Made by a program: the position numbers and the translations under genes | Notes under the pieces: generated by a model | The model's input: only the letters and a program-made list of their open reading frames with translations | Told to the model about the DNA's origin: nothing | Databases searched by the model: none | Shown here: positions 11,807-22,178 of the stretch, in pieces | How the letters are laid out: every line of letters starts with the position of its first letter | Position numbering within the stretch: position 1 is the stretch's first letter | NCBI RefSeq assembly: GCF_964355755.1 | Contig: NC_092678.1 | Span: forward strand, 13,550,922 to 13,614,921 | Reading direction: 5' to 3' | DNA length: 64,000 nt | From: Antedon mediterranea | Lineage: Eukaryota; Echinodermata; Crinoidea; Comatulida; Antedonidae

Positions 11807-11972
11807 TAAAAATATCGCTCATGCAAGCGGTATGTAAAACTATCTTTTTATCGTAAACGATAGAATCGTATAGTTATCGTCCTAGTGTGAACGGTTCTAT
11901 TGATTTTAACTTAAGCGATTTTTTTCTATCGTGTATAGTTATAGTTATCGTCGTAGTATAAACAGGCCTTTA

Positions 11973-12030
11973 TCGGGATTTTTATCGGGATTCACGAAAA
12001 ATCGGGATTTTTGGTCGGGAATTTTGGTCG
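11973..12030. repeat. Continuation of 120-bp array after Harbinger
   Basis: The sequence resumes TCGGGATTCACGAAAAATCG exactly where the left array was cut, confirming nested insertion. Confidence 0.8.
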
Positions 12031-12047
12031 ATCATCGGTGAAATTGT

Positions 12048-12163
12048 AATCGGGATAATGCGCAAAAACGAACGGGATTTTTAACCGGGATATCGATCGG
12101 GATCCCGCCAAGAACCCCGATCTATACCCCGGTTAAAATTCGTTTTTGCGCATTATCCCGATT
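12048..12163. repeat. Hairpin with 25-bp perfect arms
   Basis: AATCGGGATAATGCGCAAAA at 12048 pairs with its reverse complement ending at 12163. The loop is rich in CCCGATCGGGATCCCG words. Confidence 0.8.
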
Positions 12164-12837
12164 AAAATTTCGCCAAAAAATCGAGATGTAAATTTAAGAC
12201 GACTATGCCGAATACATTTAATCCCGCCAAAATTTAGACTTATAAATAGAAAATCCTGGTCGGTACTCCCGTTCTGAAATACTGTGATTCTACCGAACTC
12301 TTTACGCCATGAAGGAAAGACATCTAGAAATTAAAAGAAATCTGTTATAAAAGTAAATATACAAATTTCATTACGGTAATATTGTGCTTAAATCTTACAC
12401 TAAAATGATGATTAAACTGATTCATTGTTATCGGTAGTAATTGGCAACATTTTGGTTGTCTGATATTTTTTTCTTTTATTTCAGAATAAAATATGTGATA
12501 AGTTTTTTGTTTTACTAACAATGTCCATTATTTATTCTAAATAATTATTTGTATTAATATCGTAAATGATTGAACACCGATCTGCCGATGTAAGATAATA
12601 TGTCATAGTAATACAATATAGCCAAAAAATATGAGATTTTCAAAACCCTCTGCAATACTCATCCGGCATTATTATCAGTGTTCCATCTTTTACGATTTGT
12701 TGTTTATGATTTAATAACGAGTTAAAACAACACTTTGGAGTTTTTTATATTATTGAATAGGTTTTCATTGTTTTTACGATATTGGATGACCAAGTTGAGT
12801 TTTGTTAACTTGTTGAGGGTATTAAGCTATTGGAAAG

Positions 12838-13450
12838 ACAGTAATTTGTAACAGACGGTAAGTTATTATTTGATTAGGGTTAATGTTGTTTTTGCTTTGA
12901 ATTGAGTTATTTTTGTTTTAAATACATGTACCAGCAGTATTAATTCTAAAGACAGTTTACTTTATGTACCACACCTTTTGCTGCGCCGCCACGGCTACTT
13001 TGATCGTTATATAGTTACATTATTATATCATTATTTAACACCTCATCTTTAGTAATACTAACAACGAGTTGATTTCTTATCGTATTATTATCATCACACT
13101 TACCTTACTATGTTTACGTTTTACACCATACCTTTCGATTAACATGTTTATGACCAAGTTGAGTTGCTTTAATATGTTGAGGGTATTACGCTATTGGTTT
13201 ACCAGCTGATGAGTGCAATATGCACTCCTGCATAGACAATGCATGTTTCGTTTTATGCAGGAGATCCAATCAATAGCCACCTCCCTAACTGTAAGGATCG
13301 AAACAGCCATAACATCATCGATAATATTTCCAATTAATAAATTCTCAGTAATTAATGTAAAACAACACTTTTTAAAAAGTAATTTTCGAACATTTTCTAA
13401 ACAAATTAAATGAAGGTGATGATATGGTTGTCCTGGGATAAACCCATTTC
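12838..13450. repeat. Left arm of internal foldback
   Basis: About 600 bp that is inverted at 15855-16497. It begins GACAGTAATTTGTAACAGAC and contains TTGCTGCGCCGCCACGGCTA and ATGAGTGCAATATGCACTCC. A 50-bp piece (12786-12835) duplicates an internal part (13149-13199). Confidence 0.8.
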
Positions 13451-14100
13451 AATTTCAAAAAGTGTTTTTCATCTAATGTTGTTTTTGCAATGACTCCTAC
13501 AAATATAACGAAAAGCGCAATATATTATATATAGGCCTAATCAGATACGTATGTGTTTTTTTGTTTACCGTTTATACGTTTACAATTAGTAATTACATTT
13601 CTTTTAAAAACAATAATCCTTCAAATTCTAAATAGATAGCCTATAGGCCTAAGTATAACTTACCTTAGAAAATATTTTGCCCCTTTACAATCATAAATAT
13701 TCTGATCGTGTTATTTATAGGCCTAGTTTACCCATTCATTTATAGGCCTAGGTCTAGTAGTAGGCTAACCTAGCTTGCCTGTTCCTTCTTCATCATCATT
13801 CATCGGATCCTCAATTTTTCCGAATTAGGCCTAGCCTAGGCTATAGATATTGATAGGAATAGGCCTACTACTACTAGGCCTATTAGTACTTCTCATCTGC
13901 CTGTTTACTCCGAGTTCAAGTCCTTTTTAATTTTACACAAAGCAATATTCATAATATTATTAAGTATGGTGGTGTACGATAAACATTTATTAATTAATAT
14001 GCACAAAATAGTTTTCCCATTGTGTCTGGAGAGACCAAAATAACAATACTGTAATATATAGGCCTATTAAAGCTTAGTATCAAAGGCCTAGTATCAAATA

Positions 14101-14161
14101 GGCGACGCACGGGAGCGGGCCTACGACGCACGGGAGCGGGCCTACGACGCACGGGAGCGGG
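14101..14161. repeat. Three 20-21-bp tandem units
   Basis: CGACGCACGGGAGCGGGCCTA repeated about three times; GC-rich in an AT-rich setting. Confidence 0.85.
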
Positions 14162-14700
14162 GTCGGTTGTAGACTAGACTGATGATGAGGAAGGAGAGGA
14201 GGCAGGCTAAAATACTGTACTTTTTTGACTTGTAATATATGCTCCACAAATATGAGCTTCTAGGCCCTATATTTCAACTAAAGGAGCCACTATGATAGGG
14301 TATAACAATAAGGTGTAATTAATAAATAATCACAACGAATAAATCTATGAATTTATCAAAAACACCTACGGTTTGAATGCGTTGTACGTCATCGCTAGCC
14401 GGCCAGAATTGCTGTGGTCTGGTTACAAATTTAAATCAAGGCGGGAAAGAGATGCGCGCGTGCGTACGCAAGTTCCCATCGCGCGCTGCGTGCTATTTTC
14501 ACAAGCACGTTCTTAAAATTATTATTTTGTTATGATAATTAATTACAGGCCATACTAACGTGTCTAATTACAACTCCTGGTGTGATGCTGTTACTCTGGA
14601 GTACTAATCTTAGGCCTATGTCAAAATAATACAAACAAAATTGTAAATTTAAGGGTTTTTACTTAGGAAATCCCATTCCATAAAACAATGAATGCTTAAA

Positions 14701-15073
14701 GCTGTCGTCAAGACACCCACTTTCCGCTAGAACTTCCTACGCCTAAAGAGTCGAGTCAGTTTCTAAATATAGATCTTGGTACCTGCTTTACAGTCTACAC
14801 AAAGAGATGCCGACAATTAAAGCCGTCCAACAAGCCAGACCACGTGACTTTTTCAATGAACTAAACGAGGAGACTGCAGCATTCCTTTCTATGTCGTCAA
14901 GACAACCACTTTCCGCTAGAACTTTCCACGCCTAAAGAGTCGAGTCAGTTTCTAAATATAGATCTTGGTACCTGCTCTACACAAAGAGATGCCGACAAAA
15001 AGCCGTCCAACAAGCCAGACCACGTGACTTTGTGAATGAACTGAACGAGGAGACTGCAGCATTCCTTTCTATG
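14701..15073. repeat. Tandem duplication, about 180-190-bp unit
   Basis: GTCGTCAAGAC...GCATTCCTTTCTATG occurs at 14703-14893 and again at 14893-15073 with small differences. It contains ATAGATCTTGGTACCTGC and CAGACCACGTGACTTT. No long ORF crosses both copies. Confidence 0.85.
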
Positions 15074-15854
15074 TTGACACTTTCAGGCGTATGGTGTAAT
15101 AACATGGTACATGTATAATCAACCCCTAGATATGCTTGGTAAATTGTAGATAAATGAATTCTACTACAAATAAAATATTGTGTATTTATTATTAAATAAA
15201 TAAACGTCCGTGTACGTTTATTCCAAGATGTTCTATTGAGGAGTGGAGTGGTTCCCTATTCAAAGCGGGGCGTTTATTCGAATAATTCTTTTTCCACTAG
15301 AAAATACACATTTAATACACATTCATATATATATATATATATTAAAATGGAAAATAAAAAACAATGTACAAAAATACAAAAAAAAAAATTCCTTTTGCCA
15401 TTTTGACAAATTAATACGCCCTGTTGCATTTATTATGACGGATACAAGACGATTAGGCCTACTCTTAATTTTCTCCTTTTAGTGATTGGATCAATCTCAT
15501 ATTAGGTACGAAAGTCAAAAATCATTTCATTTGTCTTTTTATTATAATATCGAGATAATTGTTTTGCACCAGTTAGCAAATTCATTTCTATATACCCGTG
15601 TAATCTGCATATTTCACTATAATAATTACCATTCTAGAATAAAGCTATAACAGTCAATGACAACATCAACATTTTATTCATTTAATAACGTATTCAATAT
15701 TAAACGTTCAAAGCACTTCAAGACGTAGGCCTACGTCCGGGCCATTGGACGGTATATTCATTGCAGCAAGACACTTGGGTTGCTGTGAACGTACAGCAAC
15801 CTCTTAGAAATTGCAGGATTTGTTTAAACATTATTTTTAACAAATTAGTATTAA

Positions 15855-16497
15855 AAAAAACTGGGTTTATTCCCAGGACAGCCATCATCATCATCATCAT
15901 GTGTTTTATAAATAATTAATCTTTGCTGGAAACAATTCAGAAAATACCTCATAAATGTTTTTAAAATAAAAGCTTACTATTGATGATGCATGGCTGTTTC
16001 GATCCTTAATGTTATTGGAGGTAACTATTGATCGGATCTCCTGCATAAAACGAAACATGCATTGTCTATGCAGGAGTGCATATTGCACTCATCAGCTGGT
16101 AAACCAATAGCGTAATACCCTCAACATATTAAAACAACTCAACTTGGTCATAAACATGTTAATCGAAAGGTATGGTGTAAAACGTAAACATAGTAAGGTA
16201 AGTGTGATGATAATCGATAAGAAATCAACTCGTTGTTAGTATACTGAAGATGAGGTGTTAATAATGATATAATAATGTGATTAACTATATAACGATCAAA
16301 GTAGCCGTGGCGGCGCAGCAAAAGGTGCGGTACATAAAGTAAATTGTCTTTAGAATTAATACTATTGTACAAAGGAATGCACGGCTGGTTTGATCATTAG
16401 TACATGTATTTAAAACAAAAATAACTCAATTCAAAGCAAAAACAACATTAACTGTAATAAAATAATAACTTACCGTCTGTTACAAATTACTGTATTA
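15855..16497. repeat. Right arm of internal foldback
   Basis: Reverse complement of 12838-13450 with scattered differences and an insertion near 16365-16405. It ends CCGTCTGTTACAAATTACTG. A (CAT)n run lies at 15885-15900. Confidence 0.8.
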
Positions 16498-16514
16498 CCC
16501 AATGAAATTAAAAT

Positions 16515-16935
16515 ACTGCGTACAAAATCCCGATGTTGCGTACAAAATCCCGCCAATCCTGATGTTGCGTACAAAATCCCGTGTCTACAAACACAATCCT
16601 GTCGATCCCGATCTTGCGTACAAAATCCCGTAATTTTATAAACAAAATCCCACCAATCCCGATGTTGCGTATAAAATCCCGATCTTGCGTACAAAATCCC
16701 GTAATTTTATAAACAAAATCCCGCCAATTTCGATGTTGCGTACACAATCCCGATGTTGCGTAAAAAATCCCGATGTTGCGTACAAAATCCCGTAATTTTA
16801 TAAACAAAATCCCGCCAATCCCGTTGTTGCGTACAAAATCCCGCAGTCTAAAAACACGATCCCGATATTGCGTACAAAATCCCGCAATTCTTAAAAAAAT
16901 CCCGTCTATCCCGATATTGCGAAAAAAAAATCCCG
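16515..16935. repeat. Minisatellite, 20-30-bp units with AAAATCCCG
   Basis: Units such as ATGTTGCGTACAAAATCCCG alternate with TAATTTTATAAACAAAATCC. The open frames on both strands here are repeat artefacts. Confidence 0.85.
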
Positions 16936-17037
16936 AGTTCGTCCCGGTGGGATCGTCTAATCCCACCGGGATCGGCCGATCCCGGTGGGATTCCACCGCA
17001 TCCCGATCGGGATCCCGATCTCATTTTTTATGGGGTA

Positions 17038-17064
17038 CGTCTAACTGAACCACAGACATACAAA
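17038..17064 (+). pseudogene. VWDE-like gene exon, right half after transposon
   Basis: Reads RLTEPQTYK in frame with 5667-5789 once the insertion and one TA are removed; donor GTAAGC, phase 0. Confidence 0.7.
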
Positions 17065-17276
17065 GTAAGCGCTTTTTTAATGTTTTTATATTAATAATGT
17101 AGCCTACATATTATGTGATCGTGGAATACAAAACGGCTGATCTCGGAGCGTTATCGATTGCCATCAACAAATTGATATAAGTGAATCAATGTTTTTTTAT
17201 TAAAGGTTATAGAATACATATACATCGGTATGTAAATAATATCAATACTTAACTATGTTGCTATTTTTAAAATCAG

Positions 17277-17434
17277 AATGGAAATATTTCATATGAAATC
17301 AAGCCAGACTTTAAATTCAATCCATCTCTGCGGCTAACTTTTCAAAATGATGTAGTCAAATTCAGTCAACTTGATGTAGTATATGAGGGTACTGTAGAGG
17401 CGGGTATTCATATGAAAATCAAGGCGGGAGATAG
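17277..17434 (+). CDS. VWDE-like gene exon: linker region
   Basis: Acceptor aatcag, donor GTAAGT, phase 0 in and 2 out. Open, beta-rich (FNPSLRLTFQNDVVKF). Such hydrophobic/polar alternation precedes the VWD domain in related proteins. Confidence 0.65.
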
Positions 17435-17515
17435 GTAAGTGTAATTTTACCTTATATAACAAAATAATCACGATACAATTCTAGTAGTATTAGTTTAATT
17501 AATTTTTATTTATAG

Positions 17516-17644
17516 ATTTGATTACGTTACTGAAAACCAATTTGTTGAAGAAGAATTGGTTCTTATTACGTTACGTTGGGAAATGTACCTATTCCTCTAT
17601 CTGTTGATATCCAGGTCAAGTATTCCGTATCTGTTGACCTGCCT
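17516..17644 (+). pseudogene. VWDE-like gene exon with 5-bp duplication frameshift
   Basis: Acceptor ttatag, donor GTAAGT. TTACG is present twice in a row (17566-17575). As it stands the frame shifts and reaches a stop overlapping the donor. The second half reads sensibly only in the other frame (LGNVPIPLSVDIQVKYSV). Confidence 0.65.
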
Positions 17645-17814
17645 GTAAGTATATTGATTATAACATGAATCAATCAATCTATTTCAGAAAAAGGCATCAC
17701 TATATTGGATTGTCATAGTTTACACTTAAAAATAATTCGTATTTAAGATTTTAGTTAAAATTGTTGATAAAGAAATACACAAATAATTACCGTATTTTAC
17801 TATTTGTCTTTAAG

Positions 17815-17911
17815 GCTTCGTTGGAAACCACTTTTGGTGTTACCTCTAGTGGATATATAAGCTTTGGTTCAGGTCTCACTGGAGGATAGATTGGTTATAC
17901 TACCTCCAACG
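17815..17911 (+). pseudogene. VWDE-like gene exon with in-frame TAG
   Basis: Acceptor tttaag, donor GTTTGT, phase 0 in and 1 out. Reads ASLETTFGVTSSGYISFGSG, then TAG at 17887-17889, then IGYTTSN. Phases agree with both neighbours, so the stop lies in genuine coding sequence. Confidence 0.6.
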
Positions 17912-18352
17912 GTTTGTATCATTATTTAATCACTTAGATAATCAAGTTAAATTAAATGATAGTTCTATATGTTACATTTCTTTTTCGTGATATTGAAGGT
18001 GTATGAAGTTTAAGTTGTCATGAGTTGGCAAATATTGTTCCTTCCGGGTTCTGTAGAGACCCTATTATTTGCTTTATAATGTAAATAAAACGCACCATTC
18101 TGCACTACTAAATCTACCCTGCCTGATTGGCTGGCAAATTTTGGTAGGAAAATTGAAATACCTGTATTGAATAAAGTTTATTAAATAATTTTTTTTATAC
18201 GGAAATGTGTATTTGTAATTTTACTTGTTAAGTATTTTAGTATATCATTCTTTTTTTAATGTAGTACCATAGTGTAGTAATCAGTTTGTACATTTCATTA
18301 CTGTAATGTAGTGTACTAAACTTTGATCTTACATTATTAATCCTTGAATTAG

Positions 18353-18626
18353 TTGGAATAAATGAAACGAGATGTGCTTGGAATTCAGAAGAGGAAACAT
18401 CGTCAGCTTTTCAATTTTCTACTACATTCGATATTCAGACAAACTACACAATTTTGATGTGTGATGATGTTTGTAATCAAGATAATAGTCTACCTTGTGA
18501 TATAACAAACGCTGACATATTATATGGTGGTCTTACAAACATGAATATGCTCACAACATATAACCAAGTCAACCTAACACAAATCGCATACAGATCAAAA
18601 ACGAATGAGTTAACGGTTCACACAAG
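18353..18626 (+). CDS. VWDE-like gene exon: linker region
   Basis: Phase 1 in and 2 out; acceptor attag, donor GTTAAT. 91 open codons with a four-cysteine segment (MCDDVCNQDNSLPCD). Confidence 0.65.
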
Positions 18627-18793
18627 GTTAATATTTTCATACGTTACGGTGCGATTCTTTACCATCCTGTATATTTATTATGATTTGTTGCTAGCTGACC
18701 AACTGATATCAATTTTCAACTAATATCACTTCCTAACTGATATCACTTAACAACTATGGACTCGGTTTAAAATGTATTTATTTTCTTTAACAG

Positions 18794-18959
18794 AGAGTGC
18801 CGAGCCCAACCAATGCCTAGTGTTACCACAGAGACTACTGAAATGCCTCATTATTGTCCTGACGGCTACACAGTCTCTCAAACCAATGCTGTAATGGAGT
18901 GCCCATGTACATGTCTTGATGCTACTCTGAGGAATATGTCTCCAGATGGATCATGCCAG
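18794..18959 (+). CDS. VWDE-like gene exon: cysteine-rich stalk
   Basis: Acceptor aacag, donor GTTTGT, phase 2 in and 0 out. A Thr-rich start (MPSVTTETTEMP) precedes a CPCTC block. Open. Confidence 0.65.
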
Positions 18960-19222
18960 GTTTGTTCATTTTACATCTTCTTCGCCGAACTAAACACTCA
19001 CTTCACACTATATACACGCTTATCAATGATATACTGAACAATATCTTCTAAAATGACGTGTAGTGGTCAATTTCAAGCAACCACTAGTAAAAAAAGAATG
19101 TGAACATTTGAGTTAAAAATAAAGCTACAGTACCATATCATTTCACCAGAGTATATCTTCTAGAATACAAAAATAATGCTTTTGAATATAATATATTCAA
19201 CGTTATTGCAATTTTTCCTTAG

Positions 19223-19507
19223 TGTTCATGTCAATGTGCTGATGCGTCATATGATATCATAGCACCAGATGGAAGCTGCCCGTGTGAATGTACCTCTTCT
19301 GACTGTCAAACTTACACCATCGGTTCAAACGGTTGTCCGTGTCCCCTGATGAATGACATATGTCCGCCATGTTTGGTTGGTGAAGTTCAAGTTATCAACA
19401 ATTGTCTTTGTGAATGTGTCCCAGATGACCAATGGGGAATTCCACCAATATGTGTGAATGGACGCCAAGTGAACACTGTGATAGACCCGACTGTCGGCCA
19501 TGTCAAG
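19223..19507 (+). pseudogene. VWDE-like gene exon: cysteine-rich block, frameshifted
   Basis: Begins CSCQCADASYD in phase 0 and holds about 14 cysteines in the first frame. Near 19430-19446 the cysteine pattern passes to another frame (CEWTPSEHCDRPDCRPCQ), which is the frame that joins the next exon. This implies loss of one base. Confidence 0.6.
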
Positions 19508-19630
19508 GTAACAATATCTAACCAAGGCGATAATCAATTCAATCTAATCAAAACTCTAATTAATCAGTATTGACTAAAATACTATTTCATGATAAGTATT
19601 GATACAATGCACATTATTTACTTTGTTCAG

Positions 19631-19774
19631 GTTGCTCTGGGAACGGTGTCTGTACTTCGGTGCCAAACAGCTGTCAATCGCAATGTCAGTGTAATCGAGC
19701 TTGGATCGGAGAATGTTGTGACATTAGAAGACCAGCTAGAACTGGAGGAGATCCTCATCTTGTGACATTAGACG
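19631..19774 (+). CDS. VWDE-like gene exon: EGF-like end and VWD domain start
   Basis: Acceptor ttcag, donor GTAATA. Reads CSGNGVCTSVPNSCQSQCQC followed by TGGDPHLVTLDG, the hallmark start of a VWD domain. Open. Confidence 0.8.
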
Positions 19775-20287
19775 GTAATAACTGTATTCAACTATTTTTT
19801 TCCTTTTCCTTTTTATCTTGTTATTTTATCTTTATTTTTTTATTTAAATTTTTTTGTTCCTTTTCATTTCTTTTGTCTTTTTTTCCCTTTTTTCTATTTT
19901 TCCCCCAATTTTATATATAAATATTTTAATGAAGAATTGAAAATAACGGAACTGAGTTAATGATTTGATGAGTGATAAAATAAATAAATTAAGGTTGATT
20001 CTGTTTTTCTGTCATTTTTGTTTGGCAAATTACGCCTTATCAGCATTCTCTAACGAGAACGATTAACAAAAAAGCACCCTATGAATGGAATTGTCATTAA
20101 ATTATGATTTACGAGATTAAATTTTGTTTTATTAAGTAATTACAAGGACCATGTACAATTTGAGTCCATATTCTGTTCTCCAAGAATATAATAAATAAGT
20201 TATTAAAATAGATTTTTTTTAATTAAACCAAAATTCAAGATATTAAGTCTTTCTTACCACAGTACACTCCAAATAAATATCTTGTAG

Positions 20288-20483
20288 GTGTGGAGTACGA
20301 TTACTATGGAAATGGCGAGTTCTGGTTATGCAGAAGCATTGAAAATGATTTTGGTATACAAGCAAGATTTTATGAAAGCCACAGATCTTCATTAACTGGA
20401 GGAATTTCCATGAAATTGAGAGAAGATGTTTTGACAATTACCACTCCAATGATAGCGGATTCTGAAACATTGCCAATTCTGAG
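20288..20483 (+). CDS. VWDE-like gene exon: VWD domain core
   Basis: Acceptor cttgtag, donor GTAGGT; phase 1 in and 2 out. Reads GVEYDYYGNGEFWLCRS, typical of the first strands of VWD domains, followed by FGIQARFYES. Open. Confidence 0.8.
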
Positions 20484-20658
20484 GTAGGTACACATAATAT
20501 TATAATATTATACAAACCTAAAGAATATGAGAAAACAATTATAGTATAAAGTGATAATATTAACTTATGGCCCATGTTGTTGATTTTAAAACAAAAAAAC
20601 ACCATATTTGCTTACCATTTTCCAATTTAAAGCCTTTAAACAAACTTTTCATTTCTAG

Positions 20659-20748
20659 ACTAAATGGTGAATTACTGGATATAAACACAGCAGAAAATCC
20701 AACTGGCAAATTCAATAGTACTATTAGATGCTCAGCTGAGAAACAGCA
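20659..20748 (+). CDS. VWDE-like gene exon: VWD domain
   Basis: Acceptor tctag, likely donor GTAACT. Reads LNGELLDINTAENPTGKFN. The phase at its 3' end does not fit the next exon as drawn, so either the donor is different or a base was lost. Confidence 0.5.
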
Positions 20749-21130
20749 GTAACTCGTCAAGTCCCATAATGATTTTGGCATTCGAATACCAATCATGTGA
20801 TTTGTTTGTTTGTTTAAATTATTAATTAATATACTATTTGATGGCAAAAACATTTTCACCCCTATTTCTAAAGTGGAATGTTGCATTGTTTATTGGACAG
20901 AAAACATATCCAGGAACTACTTTCATACTTTTAAAACGAATAAATTGTTTATATTAACAAAAAACAATCACATTTTCACTGATTTAAAAATAATCTTATT
21001 TCTATTTATCAATAATGATAATACGGCTTTAAAGTTTTAACATTATCAATCTTTAATGACATTGTCTCAATAGAGTTGTATTAATAATTATCTAGTGTTT
21101 GTTGTCAAACTATTAATTATTTATTTTAAG

Positions 21131-21331
21131 GTGCGTCAGTAGGCATCGAAGTACAGTTTAGTGAGTCGATCGAGAGACTATACTTCAACTTATTACTAAC
21201 ACCTACACTCAGCTTTATTGGAAACACAGAAAGCCTCTGTGGTCTTATGGATGATGACACGGACAACGATTTTATTGGTTCGGATGGTACCCTCTACCAT
21301 CTCAATAATGTCACTGAATTTGTTGAAACAT
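21131..21331 (+). CDS. VWDE-like gene exon: VWD domain, calcium-binding-like segment
   Basis: Reads ASVGIEVQFSESIERLYFNL, then LCGLMDDDTDNDFIGSDG, the LCG-x-D/N-x-DF segment of VWD domains. Donor GTAAGA, phase 1 out. Open in this frame, but phase to the previous exon is off by one. Confidence 0.65.
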
Positions 21332-21449
21332 GTAAGACAGGAATAGTCTTAATATAATATAATAATAGACTTACTGTAGTAGAAATTATTATCTCTAATT
21401 ATCATTTATTTAGTTTAAAGGACATCAACATTTTGATAAGAATTTTCAG

Positions 21450-21658
21450 TTTTATACACATATCTTTTTTTGACAAGTATCACAAACTTTTTCCGAAAAC
21501 TAGGGAAAATTTCAAGCTCTAATCCTAATGGTGGACTATATGGTTCCTGGTCGTGGAATTCGTCCAATTTTCATTCATTGGATGAGTTGGATAGTTCTTA
21601 CACGAGGATATATGAACCGATCTACAGTTCAGATGACTTAGATCAAGATATCGTAGAG
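21450..21658 (+). CDS. VWDE-like gene exon: VWD domain C-terminal part
   Basis: Acceptor ttttcag, donor GTAAGT. Contains GSWSWNSSNFHSLDELDSSY and an acidic tail. Phase 1 in, 0 out. Open. Confidence 0.6.
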
Positions 21659-22000
21659 GTAAGTACAGATTATTACTAAAACATTTTATTGATTATATTA
21701 TTTAGTAACAGTTGTATGTATATCATTTTCTTATTATTTTCTTATAAACCTTTAGATATGAGAGCAATGCTAAATGTCTTTATGTGGAGTTTCTATAATT
21801 TGACAGGGATAATACAGTAGGTTATTAGTTTGTTAACTTTCAATCCAGTTTGAAATGTTCAACTAAAGTAATTCGTCGTTTATGTACTGCAGTTGTCTGA
21901 CAAAAATGTCGTGGAATTGAATTTTTTTCAGTATTTTTGTGTCTTTTCATTGTTTCGTCACGGATACATTCAAAATTTTACTTTTTTAATTAATAAACAG

Positions 22001-22130
22001 ATGGCAACGACTGCATGCCTTCAAACTCTACAAAATACAATAGAAAATGCTGTTCTTTTTCAATCTTGTGTCTACGACGTCGCTGTAACAAATGATATGT
22101 CATTCTCAAATCAACAGTCACTGCAAATAG
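22001..22130 (+). CDS. VWDE-like gene exon: post-VWD helical segment
   Basis: Acceptor aaacag, donor GTAAGT; phase 0 in, 1 out. Reads CLQTLQNTIENAVLFQSCVY, then DVAVTNDMSFSNQQSLQIG, resembling the segment between VWD and EGF repeats in VWDE proteins. Open. Confidence 0.65.
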
Positions 22131-22178
22131 GTAAGTGCTAGCATCATTTTCTCACGAAATTCATGAAACGCCAAACGG

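Larger units (their letters stand above)
6320..11969. mobile_element. PIF/Harbinger transposon, apparently complete
   Basis: 5650 bp with 3-bp TTA duplications (6317-6319, 11970-11972). The inverted ends begin AGGCCTGTTTATACTACGAC and are identical for about 36 bp. It carries the two genes that define autonomous PIF/Harbinger elements: a DDE transposase (plus strand, 4 exons) and a MADF/Myb-like DNA-binding protein (minus strand, 3 exons), in convergent orientation. It sits inside the 120-bp array of the larger element, so it inserted later. Both reading frames are open, so recent activity is plausible. Confidence 0.92.
13451..15854. other. Foldback spacer, no gene seen
   Basis: AT-rich, with a CTAG-rich patch near 13740-13890 and two tandem repeats listed separately. 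No coding exon recognised. Confidence 0.5.
5790..17035. mobile_element. 11.25-kb array-bearing DNA transposon (with nested Harbinger)
   Basis: Flanked by TA duplications at 5788-5789 and 17036-17037. The ends are imperfect inverted repeats (CCCTATAGAAAAAA; CCCCATAAAAAATGAGATC on the other strand), each followed by GATCCCG-rich palindromes. It contains a 120-bp tandem array on the left, a foldback of about 600-bp arms (12838-16497), and a 20-30-bp array on the right. Without the nested Harbinger (5653 bp with its duplication) it is about 5.6 kb and has no transposase of its own, so it is non-autonomous. The superfamily is not assigned; TA alone fits Tc1/mariner but also other groups. Confidence 0.7.

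Noticed and set aside
16508-16996. 162-codon minus-strand open frame
   Set aside because: Repetitive translation (RNIGI, FCTQ) of a 20-30-bp minisatellite.
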